From: an uncultured Sphingomonadaceae bacterium
GTDB taxonomy: Bacteria > Pseudomonadota > Alphaproteobacteria > Sphingomonadales > Sphingomonadaceae
Assembly (NCBI GenBank): GCA_947504025.1
Contig: CANNFX010000002.1
Span: 62,001-126,000 of the forward strand
Reading direction: 5' to 3'
Length of the DNA stretch: 64,000 nt
Shown: piece after piece, positions 16,922 to 26,059 of the stretch
How positions within the stretch are numbered: the first letter of the stretch is position 1
Layout of the letters: each line of letters begins with the position of its first letter
Translations under genes and position numbers: made by a program
The notes under the pieces: model-generated
The model's database searches: none
Seen by the model: the letters and a program-made list of their open reading frames with translations, nothing else
Told to the model about the DNA's origin: nothing

Positions 16922-18085
16922 ATGTCCGACATTGAACAGTTCCGCCAGGAAACGCGCGATTGGCTTGAAGCCAATTGTCCGCCTGAGATGCGTCAACCAG
17001 TCCGTGACGAAGGCGACGTCTATTGGGGCGGTCGCCGCGCGAAGTTCAAAAACGATGCGCAGAAATCATGGTTCGAGGCCTGCGCTGACAAGGGCTATAC
17101 CGTTCCAGCATGGCCCAAGGAATATGGCGGTGCTGGTCTTGATGGCCCGCAATCCAAGGTCCTACGCCAAGAAATGGGCCGTATAGGCGCCCGCCCGCCG
17201 CTCTCGAGCTTTGGCATCTGGATGCTTGGCCCGGCACTTTTGAAGTTCGGTACCGAAGAGCAGAAGGTCCATTACCTCAACGAAATTGCGCAGGGTAAAA
17301 TCCGCTGGTGTCAGGGTTATTCCGAACCAGGTTCGGGTTCGGACCTGGTTTCGATGCAAACCTTCGGCGAAGACAAGGGCGATCACTGGGTCGTTAATGG
17401 TCAGAAAATCTGGACGTCCTACGCAGATGAAGCGGATTGGATTTTCTGCCTCGTCCGCACTGATAAGACGAATAAGTATCAAGGCATCACCTTCATGTTG
17501 TTCGACATGGAATCGAAGGGTGTTTCGACCAAGCCGATCTTGCTGATCAGCGGTAACAGTCCTTTCTGCGAAACCTTTTTTGACGATGTCGAAGTTCCCA
17601 AGGAGCAGCACGTCGGTGAAATCAATCGCGGCTGGGATGTGGCGAAATATCTGCTCGGCCACGAACGCGAGATGATCTCGGGTGCTGGCGGCGGTGACCG
17701 CACTAGCGCCATCGGCGCGACTATGCTTCGCCATGCCGGCGAGCTAGATCCAATGCTTCGCGCAGATCTCGCAAAATTCGACGTCGAAGCTCTGGCTTAC
17801 GGCGCGATGGGGGAGAAGTTCCTTGACGAGATGAAGGCCGGTAAGGGCCATCCTGCTCAGCCAAATATGATGAAATATGTCGGCACAGAGCTGAACAAGC
17901 GCCGCCACGAACTGATGATGGCTGCAGGCGGCTCGCGAAGCCTCGAATGGGACAGCGAGGAAACGGGCGGCGGCAAGCCATCGCGCGGCTGGCTGCGCAC
18001 CAAGGCCAATTCCATCGAAGGCGGCACCAGCGAAGTTATGCTGAACGTCGTCGCTAAACGTATTCTTGATCTTCCGGGGGCCTGA
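16922..18085 (+). CDS. acyl-CoA dehydrogenase (large-subunit-like)
   Basis: A 387-residue acyl-CoA dehydrogenase. The ATG at 16922 follows a good ribosome-binding site (taggag) and starts M-S-D-I-E-Q-F. Seen motifs: Y-S-E-P-G-S-G-S-D-L, N-G-Q-K-I-W-T-S-Y-A, and the C-terminal I-E-G-G-T-S-E-V. It is followed after 3 bp by a second, more divergent acyl-CoA dehydrogenase. Adjacent unequal pairs of this type form alpha2-beta2 heterotetramers in steroid side-chain and bile-acid catabolism (FadE/ChsE systems in actinobacteria). I infer a heteromeric enzyme acting on a bulky acyl-CoA. Confidence 0.92.
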   Translation: MSDIEQFRQETRDWLEANCPPEMRQPVRDEGDVYWGGRRAKFKNDAQKSWFEACADKGYTVPAWPKEYGGAGLDGPQSKVLRQEMGRIGARPPLSSFGIWMLGPALLKFGTEEQKVHYLNEIAQGKIRWCQGYSEPGSGSDLVSMQTFGEDKGDHWVVNGQKIWTSYADEADWIFCLVRTDKTNKYQGITFMLFDMESKGVSTKPILLISGNSPFCETFFDDVEVPKEQHVGEINRGWDVAKYLLGHEREMISGAGGGDRTSAIGATMLRHAGELDPMLRADLAKFDVEALAYGAMGEKFLDEMKAGKGHPAQPNMMKYVGTELNKRRHELMMAAGGSRSLEWDSEETGGGKPSRGWLRTKANSIEGGTSEVMLNVVAKRILDLPGA

Positions 18086-18088
18086 TCC

Positions 18089-19228
18089 ATGGCGCTATTT
18101 TATGACGACGACCAGTCAATGCTGGCCGATTCCGCATCACAATTCATGGCCGAAGAAGGCTCCATCAAAAAGCAGTTGCGCCACTGGCGCGACCGCGACT
18201 GCAAGGACGGCTTCGGCCACGAATTGTGGAAGCAGTTTGGCGAAATGGGCTTCACCGGAATCCTCGTTTCCGAAGAAGATGGCGGCCTTGGCATGGGCAA
18301 TGTCGAAGCCGGTATCGTGCTTGAGGAAATCGGACGCAACCTTACACCTTCACCTTTCCTGACCAGCTCGATCCTTGCCGCTACGGCACTTGGACAGGGC
18401 AACAACGATCTGCGCGGCCGTTACTTGCCTGGCCTGATTTCGGGTGAGCATGTCTTTGCAGTCGCGATCGACGAAGGCGCGAAACATCGCCCCGAGCGGA
18501 TCAAAACCAAGGCTGAGAAGTCCGGCAACGGCTTCAAGCTCAATGGGCAGAAGGATTTCGTAATCCACGGTGTCAGCGCTGACATGATGATCGTCGCCGC
18601 GCGCACTTCGGGCAGCGACGATGACAATGACGGTATCACGTTGTTCGCCGTTCCCAAGGATGTTTCCGGCCTGTCGCAGGACGCCGTACGCCTCGTGGAT
18701 AGCTCCATGGCGACCCATGCGAAGTTCGATAATGTTGAGCTGGATGGTGATGCAGTGATCGGTGAAGTTGATGGTGGCCGCGAAGTCCTCAACAAGATGC
18801 TCAATGCCGGGCGTGTCGGCGCAGCAGCCGAAAGTGTCGGCGTGTCGGCTGGCTCTATGGATATGACCGTAGATTACCTTAAGCAGCGCAAGCAGTTTGG
18901 TAAGCTGATCGGTGAATTCCAGGCTCTGCAGCACCGCGCTGCGCACCTCTATTCCGAAGTCGAAATCGCCCGTGCAGCGGTCATCAAGGCGCAGCAACTG
19001 CTTGATGCAGGTGCTGAAAGTGCTGAACTGATGGTTTCGGTTGCGAAGGCAAAGGCAGGTACTACGTCGAACCTCTCGGTCCGTGAAGGTGTGCAAATGC
19101 ACGGCGGTATCGGCATGACCGACGAATATGACATCGGCCTATATATGAAGCGAGACCGCGCACTTGCCGAATTCCTTGGTGATGCGAATTACCACACCGA
19201 ACGTGTTGCTCAACTTAGCGGTTATTGA
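18089..19228 (+). CDS. acyl-CoA dehydrogenase (second subunit of a pair)
   Basis: A 379-residue member of the same superfamily but clearly divergent from its neighbour. It has N-G-F-K-L-N-G-Q-K-D-F-V-I-H-G, Y-L-K-Q-R-K-Q-F-G-K and V-Q-M-H-G-G-I-G-M-T-D-E-Y. The usual E-P-x-x-G-S-D motif of the middle domain is not evident, as expected for the partner subunit in heteromeric acyl-CoA dehydrogenases, where FAD and active-site parts are shared. It starts 3 bp after its partner and ends just before the SDR. Partnership is inferred from spacing and divergence. Confidence 0.9.
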   Translation: MALFYDDDQSMLADSASQFMAEEGSIKKQLRHWRDRDCKDGFGHELWKQFGEMGFTGILVSEEDGGLGMGNVEAGIVLEEIGRNLTPSPFLTSSILAATALGQGNNDLRGRYLPGLISGEHVFAVAIDEGAKHRPERIKTKAEKSGNGFKLNGQKDFVIHGVSADMMIVAARTSGSDDDNDGITLFAVPKDVSGLSQDAVRLVDSSMATHAKFDNVELDGDAVIGEVDGGREVLNKMLNAGRVGAAAESVGVSAGSMDMTVDYLKQRKQFGKLIGEFQALQHRAAHLYSEVEIARAAVIKAQQLLDAGAESAELMVSVAKAKAGTTSNLSVREGVQMHGGIGMTDEYDIGLYMKRDRALAEFLGDANYHTERVAQLSGY

Positions 19229-19239
19229 GGGGAAATCAG

Positions 19240-20043
19240 ATGATGGATTTGAACAAGCTCTTCAGCCTTGAAGGCAAGGTCGCGCTCGTCACTGGCGGAT
19301 CGCGCGGTATCGGCAAGATGATCGTAGAGGGTTTCCTCGCGGCTGGTTGCGCCAAGATATATATCACGGCGCGTAAGGTTGATGAAATCAACGCCACCGT
19401 CGCTGAATTTGGCGATAAGGTGATCGGTCTGCCTGGCGATATCTCAAACATGGCCGGCATTCAGCAGCTCGCCGATCAGATTGCCGAGCGTGAAGACAAG
19501 CTCGATATTCTGGTCAATAATGCCGGCGCTGCATGGGGCGCAGAATTTGAGGACTTCCCTGAAGTGGGCTGGGATCGGACGATGGATCTCAATGTAAAGA
19601 CTCCGTTCTTTCTGACGCAGAAACTTCACAAGCTATTGATTGCCGGAGGTGCAGGCGGCGCCCCGGCGAAGGTGATCAACATTTCCAGCATTGACGGTCA
19701 GAAGGTCAATCCGTGGGAAACATATCCTTATCAGGCATCCAAGGCGGCCGTCATTCACCTCACCAGGCGGATGTCGGCACGGTTGATCCGCGACAACATC
19801 ATCGTCACATCAATTGCGCCGGGGGCATTCCCAAGCTCGATGAACCGCGTTGCGCGTGATGCAGGCGATAAGGCTGCAGCCGGTATTCCGGCCAAGCGCG
19901 TCGGCACTGCAGAGGATATGGCAGCAGGCGCTGTCTATCTTGCGAGCCGGGCAGGCGATTACGTGATTGGAGAGACATTGACGATTGATGGCGGCGTGGT
20001 GAACGCTCACCTGCCAAGCCACTTCGCCGAACCAGGCGGTTAA
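19240..20043 (+). CDS. short-chain dehydrogenase/reductase
   Basis: A 267-residue classical SDR. The ATG at 19240 is preceded by gagggga; a TTG at 19225 overlapping the previous stop is less likely. T-G-G-S-R-G-I-G, N-N-A-G-A, N-I-S-S-I-D-G and Y-Q-A-S-K-A-A are present, giving the catalytic Ser-Tyr-Lys set. An Arg after strand 2 (T-A-R-K) suggests NADP(H). Third gene of the plus-strand acyl-CoA operon. Likely reduces or oxidises a 3-keto/3-hydroxy intermediate of the same pathway. Confidence 0.9.
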   Translation: MMDLNKLFSLEGKVALVTGGSRGIGKMIVEGFLAAGCAKIYITARKVDEINATVAEFGDKVIGLPGDISNMAGIQQLADQIAEREDKLDILVNNAGAAWGAEFEDFPEVGWDRTMDLNVKTPFFLTQKLHKLLIAGGAGGAPAKVINISSIDGQKVNPWETYPYQASKAAVIHLTRRMSARLIRDNIIVTSIAPGAFPSSMNRVARDAGDKAAAGIPAKRVGTAEDMAAGAVYLASRAGDYVIGETLTIDGGVVNAHLPSHFAEPGG

Positions 20044-20114
20044 ACCATTCCCAATCCCTATCCGGCTTGTGGTTGCTAAATTCCCGAACACATATTTTCC
20101 AAGGAGCCACCTTC

Positions 20115-21014
20115 ATGGCAAGCTTACAGATGACGAATATTCTTAGAATTAAGTCACTTGCGGCCATTGCAGGCCTTGGAATTCTTGCTGGTTGTGCCGC
20201 GATCCCGGCCGCAGAGGTGGGTAGCGCGCAGACGGCTCCTGTCCAAGCACCTGCCGTTGCTGAGATCGTACGCCTTTCGAGCGGAGACAGGACACTCGAA
20301 TTAAGCGTTTACCGTCCGGGGCAAGAGGCCGTTGGAGTCCTGCTGTTATCGCATGGTGGCGGGAACTCGCCGGAGGGGATGCGGTCACTTACAGATCGCC
20401 TGACAGATGAAGGCTTTGTAGTGCTGGCCCCAGCGCATACCGATTCACCAGCGGTGCCTGAAGAAGAGCGTACGGATGTGATCGGTGCCTTTCCAACCCG
20501 AACTGCTGATCTGAAAGCTGTTTCGGACTATGCGCGCGAAACGTTCTCAGAACTCCCCTATGGCGGCATCGGATACAGCTACGGTTCGCTTACTTCGATG
20601 ATTGGTGTTGGCGTTCTCCAACCTATGCTGAATGGCGCTGTGCCTGAAATGAAGTCAGTCGTGGCATTTTCCACGCCGGGCGTAATACCCGGCTTGATGG
20701 ATGGAGAAGCTGCATTCGGTTCGGTTTCTAAACCAACCTTGTTGATTACTGGAACTGCCGATGTCGTGGGCACTTTTGTGCCCGATGCAAAGCAGCATTT
20801 GGCTTATTTTGAACGCCCACCAGAAGGAGGACATATGCTTCTACTGGTCAAGGATGGCACTCACCGTTTTGTTGGCGGAAATGAGCCTGGTTTCAGCGAA
20901 GTTTGGCCGGTGGTCGTGGATTTTCTAAAGGCAACTGTGTTGGACGATGCAGATGCGAGGGCCAGCCTTAGTGCTGCCCAGAGCACAGAACTGGTCGAAA
21001 TACGCCGCCGCTGA
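20115..21014 (+). CDS. alpha/beta-hydrolase lipoprotein (dienelactone-hydrolase-like)
   Basis: A 299-residue protein. The ATG at 20115 is preceded by aaggag and begins a signal sequence with lipobox I-L-A-G-C. The fold features are L-L-S-H-G-G-G-N-S (oxyanion region), nucleophile elbow G-Y-S-Y-G-S and a late D-G-T-H-R-F that supplies the histidine. It belongs with the platelet-activating-factor acetylhydrolase/dienelactone-hydrolase-like group. It follows the SDR by about 70 bp and may be read from the same promoter or its own. Being lipid-anchored, it acts outside the cytoplasm, perhaps de-esterifying a lipid before uptake (inference). Confidence 0.8.
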   Translation: MASLQMTNILRIKSLAAIAGLGILAGCAAIPAAEVGSAQTAPVQAPAVAEIVRLSSGDRTLELSVYRPGQEAVGVLLLSHGGGNSPEGMRSLTDRLTDEGFVVLAPAHTDSPAVPEEERTDVIGAFPTRTADLKAVSDYARETFSELPYGGIGYSYGSLTSMIGVGVLQPMLNGAVPEMKSVVAFSTPGVIPGLMDGEAAFGSVSKPTLLITGTADVVGTFVPDAKQHLAYFERPPEGGHMLLLVKDGTHRFVGGNEPGFSEVWPVVVDFLKATVLDDADARASLSAAQSTELVEIRRR

Positions 21015-21019
21015 GCGGA

Positions 21020-21727
21020 TTAACGCATCAATTCCCTGACGAAATCGACCAGACCGGTCTGGCGTGCGCGGTTCATCCGCTCTGCATCTAGGATGGTGCG
21101 GACCTTCTCGAAACAGGCGTCGATATCGTCGTTGACGATGACATAGTCGTAGCCATCCCAATGGCTGATTTCCGAGCGTGCGCGTGACATGCGGCCCGCG
21201 ATAACATCAGCGCTATCAGTGCCTCTTGCTGCTAGGCGGTGTTCAAGCGCGGCGATGCTGGGCGGCAGCAAGAATACGCGCACTACGTCTACTTCCATCC
21301 GTTGATAGAGCTGCTGGGTACCCTGCCAATCGATGTCGAATAGGAAGTCCTGACCGTCCTTCAGGCCTGCTTTGATCTGTGCTTTCGGGGTCCCGTAGCT
21401 GTGTCCGAACACTTCGGCCCATTCGAGGAATTCACCCGCTTCGACCATCGCGTCGAAACCTGCTTCATCGGTGAAATGATAGTCCTGACCGTCCACTTCG
21501 CCCGGCCGCGGCGGGCGTGTGGTGACAGACACGGACATGCCAATTGCGTCGTCTTCGGCCAGGAGCCGTCGCGCAATTGTGGTTTTGCCTGTACCCGACG
21601 GGGACGACAGCACGAACATAAGACCGCGTCTGTGGAGCGTGTCTGGAGTTTCGGAAGGTTTCGAATTCGCCATATGTGCTGATGGCGCAAGGCGGTGGGG
21701 CAAATCAAGTGGTGAGCGTGTCGTCAT
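21020..21727 (-). CDS. gmk: guanylate kinase
   Basis: A 235-residue GMP kinase: P-loop S-S-P-S-G-T-G-K-T-T, T-T-R-x-P-R-x-G-E-V-D-G-x-D-Y-H-F and F-L-E-W-A-E-V-F-G-H-S-Y-G-T are all standard. It converts GMP to GDP in the cytoplasm. The ATG at 21727 overlaps the stop of the upstream unknown gene by 4 bp; an internal ATG at 21673 would give a length closer to typical (217) and may be the real start. It is the last gene of the sspB-unknown-gmk run. Confidence 0.95.
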   Translation of the reverse strand: MTTRSPLDLPHRLAPSAHMANSKPSETPDTLHRRGLMFVLSSPSGTGKTTIARRLLAEDDAIGMSVSVTTRPPRPGEVDGQDYHFTDEAGFDAMVEAGEFLEWAEVFGHSYGTPKAQIKAGLKDGQDFLFDIDWQGTQQLYQRMEVDVVRVFLLPPSIAALEHRLAARGTDSADVIAGRMSRARSEISHWDGYDYVIVNDDIDACFEKVRTILDAERMNRARQTGLVDFVRELMR

Positions 21728-22143
21728 TCCCGATCATTTTGCTTTGCTCGTTGTTTCAGAGCTTTTTGCTCTGCTCGCCGCGACGCGCGCCGTGATTGCG
21801 ATCTGTCGAATAATGTTTTGGCCACCAAGCCGCCGCCAACCAGCACTGCGCCGGGCAGAGAACGTGTCATGACCTTGGAAATTCCAAGTGTAACAAGCGA
21901 TTGACCCAGCGTCCGGTTTTTTACGATCGTTTTGGCAAGCTTCGGGTCAAACCCGCTCTGTAGCATTCCCTTGTCCACTGCCATGCGCAAAACGCGGCCA
22001 CCGCTGCGCATCAAAACATCGCTGATCAGTAAACCGGTAGTCACTTTCGCTACCGAACTCGCCAAGGCTTCCGTATCATCTGGCGCAGCTTCGTCGGTCT
22101 CGCGAACCGAGCTCTTGCCTTCTGCGGAAATGTGCTTTGCCAT
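21724..22143 (-). CDS. conserved-looking hypothetical protein
   Basis: A 139-residue protein I cannot assign to a family. It has an acidic N-terminal 30 residues, a central glycine- and alanine-containing region with weakly hydrophobic stretches (L-L-I-S-D-V-L, L-P-G-A-V-L-V-G-G-G-L-V-A), and a very basic C-terminal tail (R-R-A-S-R-R-A-E-Q-K). The layout suggests a membrane-associated or nucleic-acid-binding protein. It is translationally coupled to gmk (ATGA overlap), which suggests a conserved link, and lies 44 bp after sspB across a hairpin. Confidence 0.6.
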   Translation of the reverse strand: MAKHISAEGKSSVRETDEAAPDDTEALASSVAKVTTGLLISDVLMRSGGRVLRMAVDKGMLQSGFDPKLAKTIVKNRTLGQSLVTLGISKVMTRSLPGAVLVGGGLVAKTLFDRSQSRRASRRAEQKALKQRAKQNDRE

Positions 22144-22162
22144 TGTCAGCCTCTAGTCCAGC

Positions 22163-22182
22163 GCCCGGTTATCGAGCCGGGC
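22163..22182 (-). terminator. hairpin between sspB and the next gene
   Basis: A perfect 6-bp GC stem (GCCCGG / CCGGGC) with an 8-nt loop directly after the sspB stop. The T-run lies only on the plus-strand side, so for the minus-strand transcript it would act as a partial attenuator or RNA-stability element. Confidence 0.4.
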
Positions 22183-22186
22183 GGCT

Positions 22187-22690
22187 CTATTTTTTTCGGC
22201 CGAAGTCGACCGTCACGACATTGGAGCCGTCTTCAGTATCACCAACGGGTGCGCCGCCGCCCCGTTCCGAGCCATCGTTTTCCGCTGCATCATGCGGTTC
22301 TGGCGCCATATCGGCGACTGTCGCCTGAAATTGGAGACCGAAGTCCACTGCCGGGTCCACAAATGCTGTAATCGCTGAAAAGGGAATGACGAGCAGGGAA
22401 GGGATTTGGTTGAAGCTGAGGCGGACTTGGAAGCCATCATCATCGACGTTCAAATCCGAAAACTTGTTCTGCAGGACAATGGTCATTTCGTCCGGGAAAC
22501 GTTCTGTCAGATGGGCGGGAATATCGACGCCTACAGCACCGGTTTTGAACGTTATGTAGAAGTGGTGATCACCCGGTAGAGTGCTGCCACCGCGCTGGAC
22601 TTCACCTAGCACACGGCCAACCACTGCCCTCAGGGCCTCCTGCACGATCTCGTCATAGGGGATCAGGCTGTCGGGTGTATTCTCGCTCAT
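22187..22690 (-). CDS. sspB: ClpXP adaptor SspB (alphaproteobacterial type)
   Basis: A 167-residue SspB-family protein. The N-terminal domain shows I-P-Y-D-E-I-V-Q-E-A-L-R, H-F-Y-I-T-F-K-T, P-D-E-M-T-I-V-L-Q and L-S-F-N-Q-I-P-S-L-L-V-I-P-F-S-A-I-T-A-F, which form the ssrA-tag-binding barrel. A disordered linker rich in D, G and E leads to a conserved C-terminal V-V-T-V-D-F-G-R-K-K, the ClpX-docking peptide. It delivers ssrA-tagged and selected proteins to ClpXP. Divergent from the his operon. Confidence 0.95.
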   Translation of the reverse strand: MSENTPDSLIPYDEIVQEALRAVVGRVLGEVQRGGSTLPGDHHFYITFKTGAVGVDIPAHLTERFPDEMTIVLQNKFSDLNVDDDGFQVRLSFNQIPSLLVIPFSAITAFVDPAVDFGLQFQATVADMAPEPHDAAENDGSERGGGAPVGDTEDGSNVVTVDFGRKK

Positions 22691-22793
22691 CGGCGCGACT
22701 CCTGACGCTGCTGTGCGGCTTGGTCAAGCTTGAAGGGTTGTTTTCCTACCTGAAATAGTTGCGCGCCGCGGTCCGCGCTTTATAGCGGCGGCC

Positions 22794-23387
22794 ATGCGGA
22801 CCGCGACAATCAACCGAGATACGACCGAGACTAAGATCGCGGTCGAGCTGAATCTGGATGGCACCGGCAAGTATGATGTCAAAACCGGCATCGGTTTTCT
22901 CGACCATATGATCGAGCAGTTTTCACGTCATTCCCTTATCGACTTGAAGCTTCATGTCGATGGCGATTTGCATATCGACCAGCACCATACCGTAGAAGAC
23001 AGCGCGTTGGCACTGGGCGAGGCTCTGTCCGATGCACTGGGGGATAAGTCGGGTATCGGCCGTTATGGCCATGCTTACTCGCCGATGGACGAAACGCTGG
23101 CGCGGGTTGCGCTCGATATTTCGAACCGGCCCTTTCTGGTATGGAAAGCGGGCTTTTCACAGCCGCGCCTTGGCGAAATGGACACAGAGCTGATCGAGCA
23201 TTGGTTCCATTCGGTTGCGCAGACCGCTGGTATCACTCTGCATATTGAACTGCTCTACGGTCAGAATAATCACCACATTTGCGAAGCTATCTTCAAAGGA
23301 TTTGCACGCGCCATGCGCTCGGCGGTCGAGATCGATCCTCGCAAGGGCGGCGCTGTGCCGTCGACAAAGGGCACGTTAGGTGGCTGA
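22794..23387 (+). CDS. hisB: imidazoleglycerol-phosphate dehydratase
   Basis: A 197-residue manganese-dependent dehydratase (step 6 of histidine synthesis). The metal-binding motifs H-H-T-V-E-D and H-H-I-C-E-A-I-F-K are intact, as are G-F-L-D-H-M and Y-S-P-M-D-E. It is the monofunctional form without the phosphatase domain of enteric HisB. First gene of the histidine cluster; its stop overlaps hisH by 8 bp. Confidence 0.97.
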   Translation: MRTATINRDTTETKIAVELNLDGTGKYDVKTGIGFLDHMIEQFSRHSLIDLKLHVDGDLHIDQHHTVEDSALALGEALSDALGDKSGIGRYGHAYSPMDETLARVALDISNRPFLVWKAGFSQPRLGEMDTELIEHWFHSVAQTAGITLHIELLYGQNNHHICEAIFKGFARAMRSAVEIDPRKGGAVPSTKGTLGG

Positions 23388-24006
23388 GACTATCGCGCTA
23401 GTGGATTACGGCGCGGGTAATCTTCATTCCGTTTACAACGCGCTGAAGGCCGCTGGTGCCGACCGCGTTGAAGTAACAGCAGATTCGAATGTAGTAAGGG
23501 CGGCAGACCGCATTGTGCTGCCAGGAGTCGGTTCGTTCAAAGCCTGCGCCGAAGGTCTCCGCGCCGTTGATGGCATGATCGATGCTATGACCGAACGTGT
23601 CCATGTAGGCGGCGCGCCGTTTCTGGGTATTTGTGTGGGAATGCAATTACTTGCGACGCGCGGTGTAGAACATGGCGTCACGGCCGGGCTGGACTGGATC
23701 GGCGGCGAAGTTCGTCCGATTGAAATCACCGATCCCAACATCAAAGTACCGCATATGGGGTGGAACGATGTGGCGCTTTCGCCGCACGCCGACGCCAGTC
23801 TTATTGAGCCGGGCGAGGCATATTTCCTCCATTCCTATCACTTTGCGACCGATAGCGGCGAACATGTCGCAGCCATGACGGATCACGGCGGCGGGCTCGT
23901 TGCCGCAGTCGAAAAAGGCAATGTGGTAGGTGTGCAATTTCATCCCGAGAAAAGTCAGGCCTATGGCTTGGCACTTCTCGCTAACTTCCTGGAGTGGCGA
24001 CCTTGA
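23380..24006 (+). CDS. hisH: imidazole glycerol phosphate synthase, glutaminase subunit
   Basis: A 208-residue class I glutamine amidotransferase. The catalytic triad is visible: Cys in F-L-G-I-C-V-G-M-Q, and His and Glu in Q-F-H-P-E-K-S. It supplies ammonia to HisF for forming imidazole glycerol phosphate and AICAR. The start is a GTG at 23380 inside hisB, without a strong ribosome-binding site, implying translation coupled to hisB. Confidence 0.96.
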   Translation: MAETIALVDYGAGNLHSVYNALKAAGADRVEVTADSNVVRAADRIVLPGVGSFKACAEGLRAVDGMIDAMTERVHVGGAPFLGICVGMQLLATRGVEHGVTAGLDWIGGEVRPIEITDPNIKVPHMGWNDVALSPHADASLIEPGEAYFLHSYHFATDSGEHVAAMTDHGGGLVAAVEKGNVVGVQFHPEKSQAYGLALLANFLEWRP

Positions 24007-24731
24007 TCGTATTTCCCGCAATTGATCTAAAAGCAGGACAAGTCGTCCGGCTTGCAGAAGGCGATATGGACCGCGCGACTGTGTATGGCGATGATCCTGC
24101 AGCACAGGCGATGCTTTTCGCTGAAGCGGGCGCGGAGCACTTGCATGTTGTTGATCTAGATGGGGCTTTTGTGGGGGAGAGCCGCAACCGCGAGGCGGTC
24201 GAGCAGGTTGTTGAGCAATTCCCTGGCTATGTGCAGCTAGGTGGCGGTATTCGCGACCGTGAAGCCGTTGAAGGCTGGTTTGACTTAGGTGTAGCGCGGA
24301 TTGTGATTGGTACTGCCGCATTGAAGGATCCGGAGTTCGTCAAAGACATGGCCCGCGAATTTGCAGGCGGCATCGTTGTCGCAGTCGATGCGCGGGACGG
24401 GATGGTTGCAACCGAAGGCTGGGCCGAAGTGTCCGATGTTTCGATTGTCGATATGGCGCGCCGGTTCGAAGACGCGGGCGTCGCAAGCCTGCTGTTCACC
24501 GATATCGGGCGCGACGGCTTGCTCAAGGGCTGCAATATCGACGCAACGGTGGAACTGGCGCAGCGCACTGACTTGCCGGTAATCGCCAGCGGCGGGGTGA
24601 AGGGGCTGGACGACATCCACATCCTCTCAATGCAGGCGGATCAAGGTATCGAGGGCGTGATTACGGGGCGGGCATTGTACGATGGACGGCTTGACCTAAC
24701 AGCTGCCTTGGCAATGGCGGCGCGGGCTTGA
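24003..24731 (+). CDS. hisA: ProFAR isomerase
   Basis: A 242-residue TIM barrel with I-V-F-P-A-I-D-L-K, the catalytic Asp of strand 1, and D-V-S-I-V-D and I-A-S-G-G-V in later strands. It isomerises ProFAR to PRFAR. I prefer the TTG at 24003 because GGAG lies 8 nt upstream and it overlaps the hisH stop as TTGA; the in-frame GTG at 23994 would overlap that same GGAG. Confidence 0.95.
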   Translation: MIVFPAIDLKAGQVVRLAEGDMDRATVYGDDPAAQAMLFAEAGAEHLHVVDLDGAFVGESRNREAVEQVVEQFPGYVQLGGGIRDREAVEGWFDLGVARIVIGTAALKDPEFVKDMAREFAGGIVVAVDARDGMVATEGWAEVSDVSIVDMARRFEDAGVASLLFTDIGRDGLLKGCNIDATVELAQRTDLPVIASGGVKGLDDIHILSMQADQGIEGVITGRALYDGRLDLTAALAMAARA

Positions 24732-24783
24732 GGGTTTAGCAACCTCGTTCTGCCACATTGGGGACAATTAAGGAGCGGAGCAA

Positions 24784-25173
24784 ATGTTCGGTTGGTTGAA
24801 GGACAAGATCGCAAGTAGTCCCCATGTAGTCGTGGTCGGGAAGGGTGCGCACAAGACCCACAATGTCGAGTGCCGCCTGTTGAGCGCAAATCCTGTGAGA
24901 GGAGAGCCATTTGGCAAGTTGTCGCAGGATCGATGGAGCGACGGGCAGGGGCGTTTTAAGCTCTATCTGCGCGACTTACCTGCAGACCTGAACGACAAGG
25001 CGATGCTTTATTTTCGTAACGAGCAGGTCGCAGAGTTCGATGTCTCTGGAGGCAAGCTTGAATTCGCTTGGAAAGGCACGACCACGGACGACATGCCAAA
25101 ATTTGAAGTTGGCGAGGAACTGCGTGTGGAGATCGGTAGTGTAAGTCTAAGCGGAATCGTTAAGCTCGACTGA
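24784..25173 (+). CDS. hypothetical protein inside the his operon
   Basis: A 129-residue soluble protein I do not recognise. It starts with F-G-W-L-K-D-K-I after a good ribosome-binding site (aaggag) and has a C-terminal half rich in predicted beta strands (L-R-V-E-I-G-S-V-S-L-S-G-I-V-K-L). There is no signal peptide, membrane segment or cysteine cluster (one Cys in total). It lies between hisA and hisF on the same strand, 52 bp and 40 bp from them, so it is probably co-transcribed. It resembles none of the known his enzymes. Confidence 0.65.
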   Translation: MFGWLKDKIASSPHVVVVGKGAHKTHNVECRLLSANPVRGEPFGKLSQDRWSDGQGRFKLYLRDLPADLNDKAMLYFRNEQVAEFDVSGGKLEFAWKGTTTDDMPKFEVGEELRVEIGSVSLSGIVKLD

Positions 25174-25213
25174 CCGCTCGCAATACTAGCTGATCCGTGC
25201 AAATGGCGAAATC

Positions 25214-25972
25214 ATGACAGTCCGCATCCGCGTCATTCCCTGCCTCGACGTCGCTGAAGGGCGCGTGGTGAAAGGTGTCAATTTCATCGATCTGGTCGAC
25301 GCAGGTGATCCGGTCGAGCAAGCGCGTGCCTATGATGCGGCGGGGGCAGACGAGCTTTGTTTCCTCGATATCTCCGCGACTCATGAAGGTCGCGGCACGT
25401 TGCTCGATATCGTCAGCCGAACAGCGGCGGTGTGCTTTATGCCGCTCACCGTTGGCGGCGGAGTACGTTCGGTCGATGATGCACGCGCGCTTTTGCTGGC
25501 CGGGGCTGACAAGGTTGCAGTCAATTCAGCGGCGGTTGCGCGGCCTGAGCTGGTGGCAGAAATTGCCCAGAGGTTTGGTAGCCAATGCGTTGTCGCTTCG
25601 ATTGATGCACGCAAGGTCGGAGATCATTGGGAAATCTTCACTCACGGTGGCCGCAAGCCTACCGGGATCGATGCAGCGGAATATGCAGTCAAAATTGCTG
25701 AGCTTGGGGCGGGTGAACTGCTCGTAACCTCAATGGACGGCGACGGAACGAAGGCCGGGTATGATCTTGAGCTAACTCGTATAATTGCGGACAAGGTTTC
25801 CATTCCGGTCATCGCCAGCGGCGGTGTCGGAACGTTGGATCATTTGGTCGACGGCGTGAAGGAAGGCCACGCCAGCGCTGTGCTGGCAGCCTCGATCTTC
25901 CATTTCGGCACGTACTCAATTGCCGATGCGCATCAGGCTTTGCGAGCTGCCGGATTGCCGGCGCGCGGTTAA
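25214..25972 (+). CDS. hisF: imidazole glycerol phosphate synthase, cyclase subunit
   Basis: A 252-residue TIM barrel: R-V-I-P-C-L-D-V, the catalytic Asp at strand 1; [17 protein letters not shown] with the second catalytic Asp; and I-A-S-G-G-V-G near the end. It pairs with HisH to close the imidazole ring. Confidence 0.97.
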   Translation: MTVRIRVIPCLDVAEGRVVKGVNFIDLVDAGDPVEQARAYDAAGADELCFLDISATHEGRGTLLDIVSRTAAVCFMPLTVGGGVRSVDDARALLLAGADKVAVNSAAVARPELVAEIAQRFGSQCVVASIDARKVGDHWEIFTHGGRKPTGIDAAEYAVKIAELGAGELLVTSMDGDGTKAGYDLELTRIIADKVSIPVIASGGVGTLDHLVDGVKEGHASAVLAASIFHFGTYSIADAHQALRAAGLPARG

Positions 25973-26059
25973 ATTATCGGTTAAATGCCGAGTCCCGATC
26001 CGGCACGCCTTCCAAATTGGTCTTTTGCATTGCAGCATTTCCTCGCAGGGCGCTGGGCA

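Noticed and set aside
25967..25986. Direct repeat GGTTAAAT-N4-GGTTAAAT after hisF
   Set aside because: It resembles the TTTAAC half-site of the acyl-CoA island but is a direct, not inverted, repeat and partly overlaps the hisF stop; probably chance.
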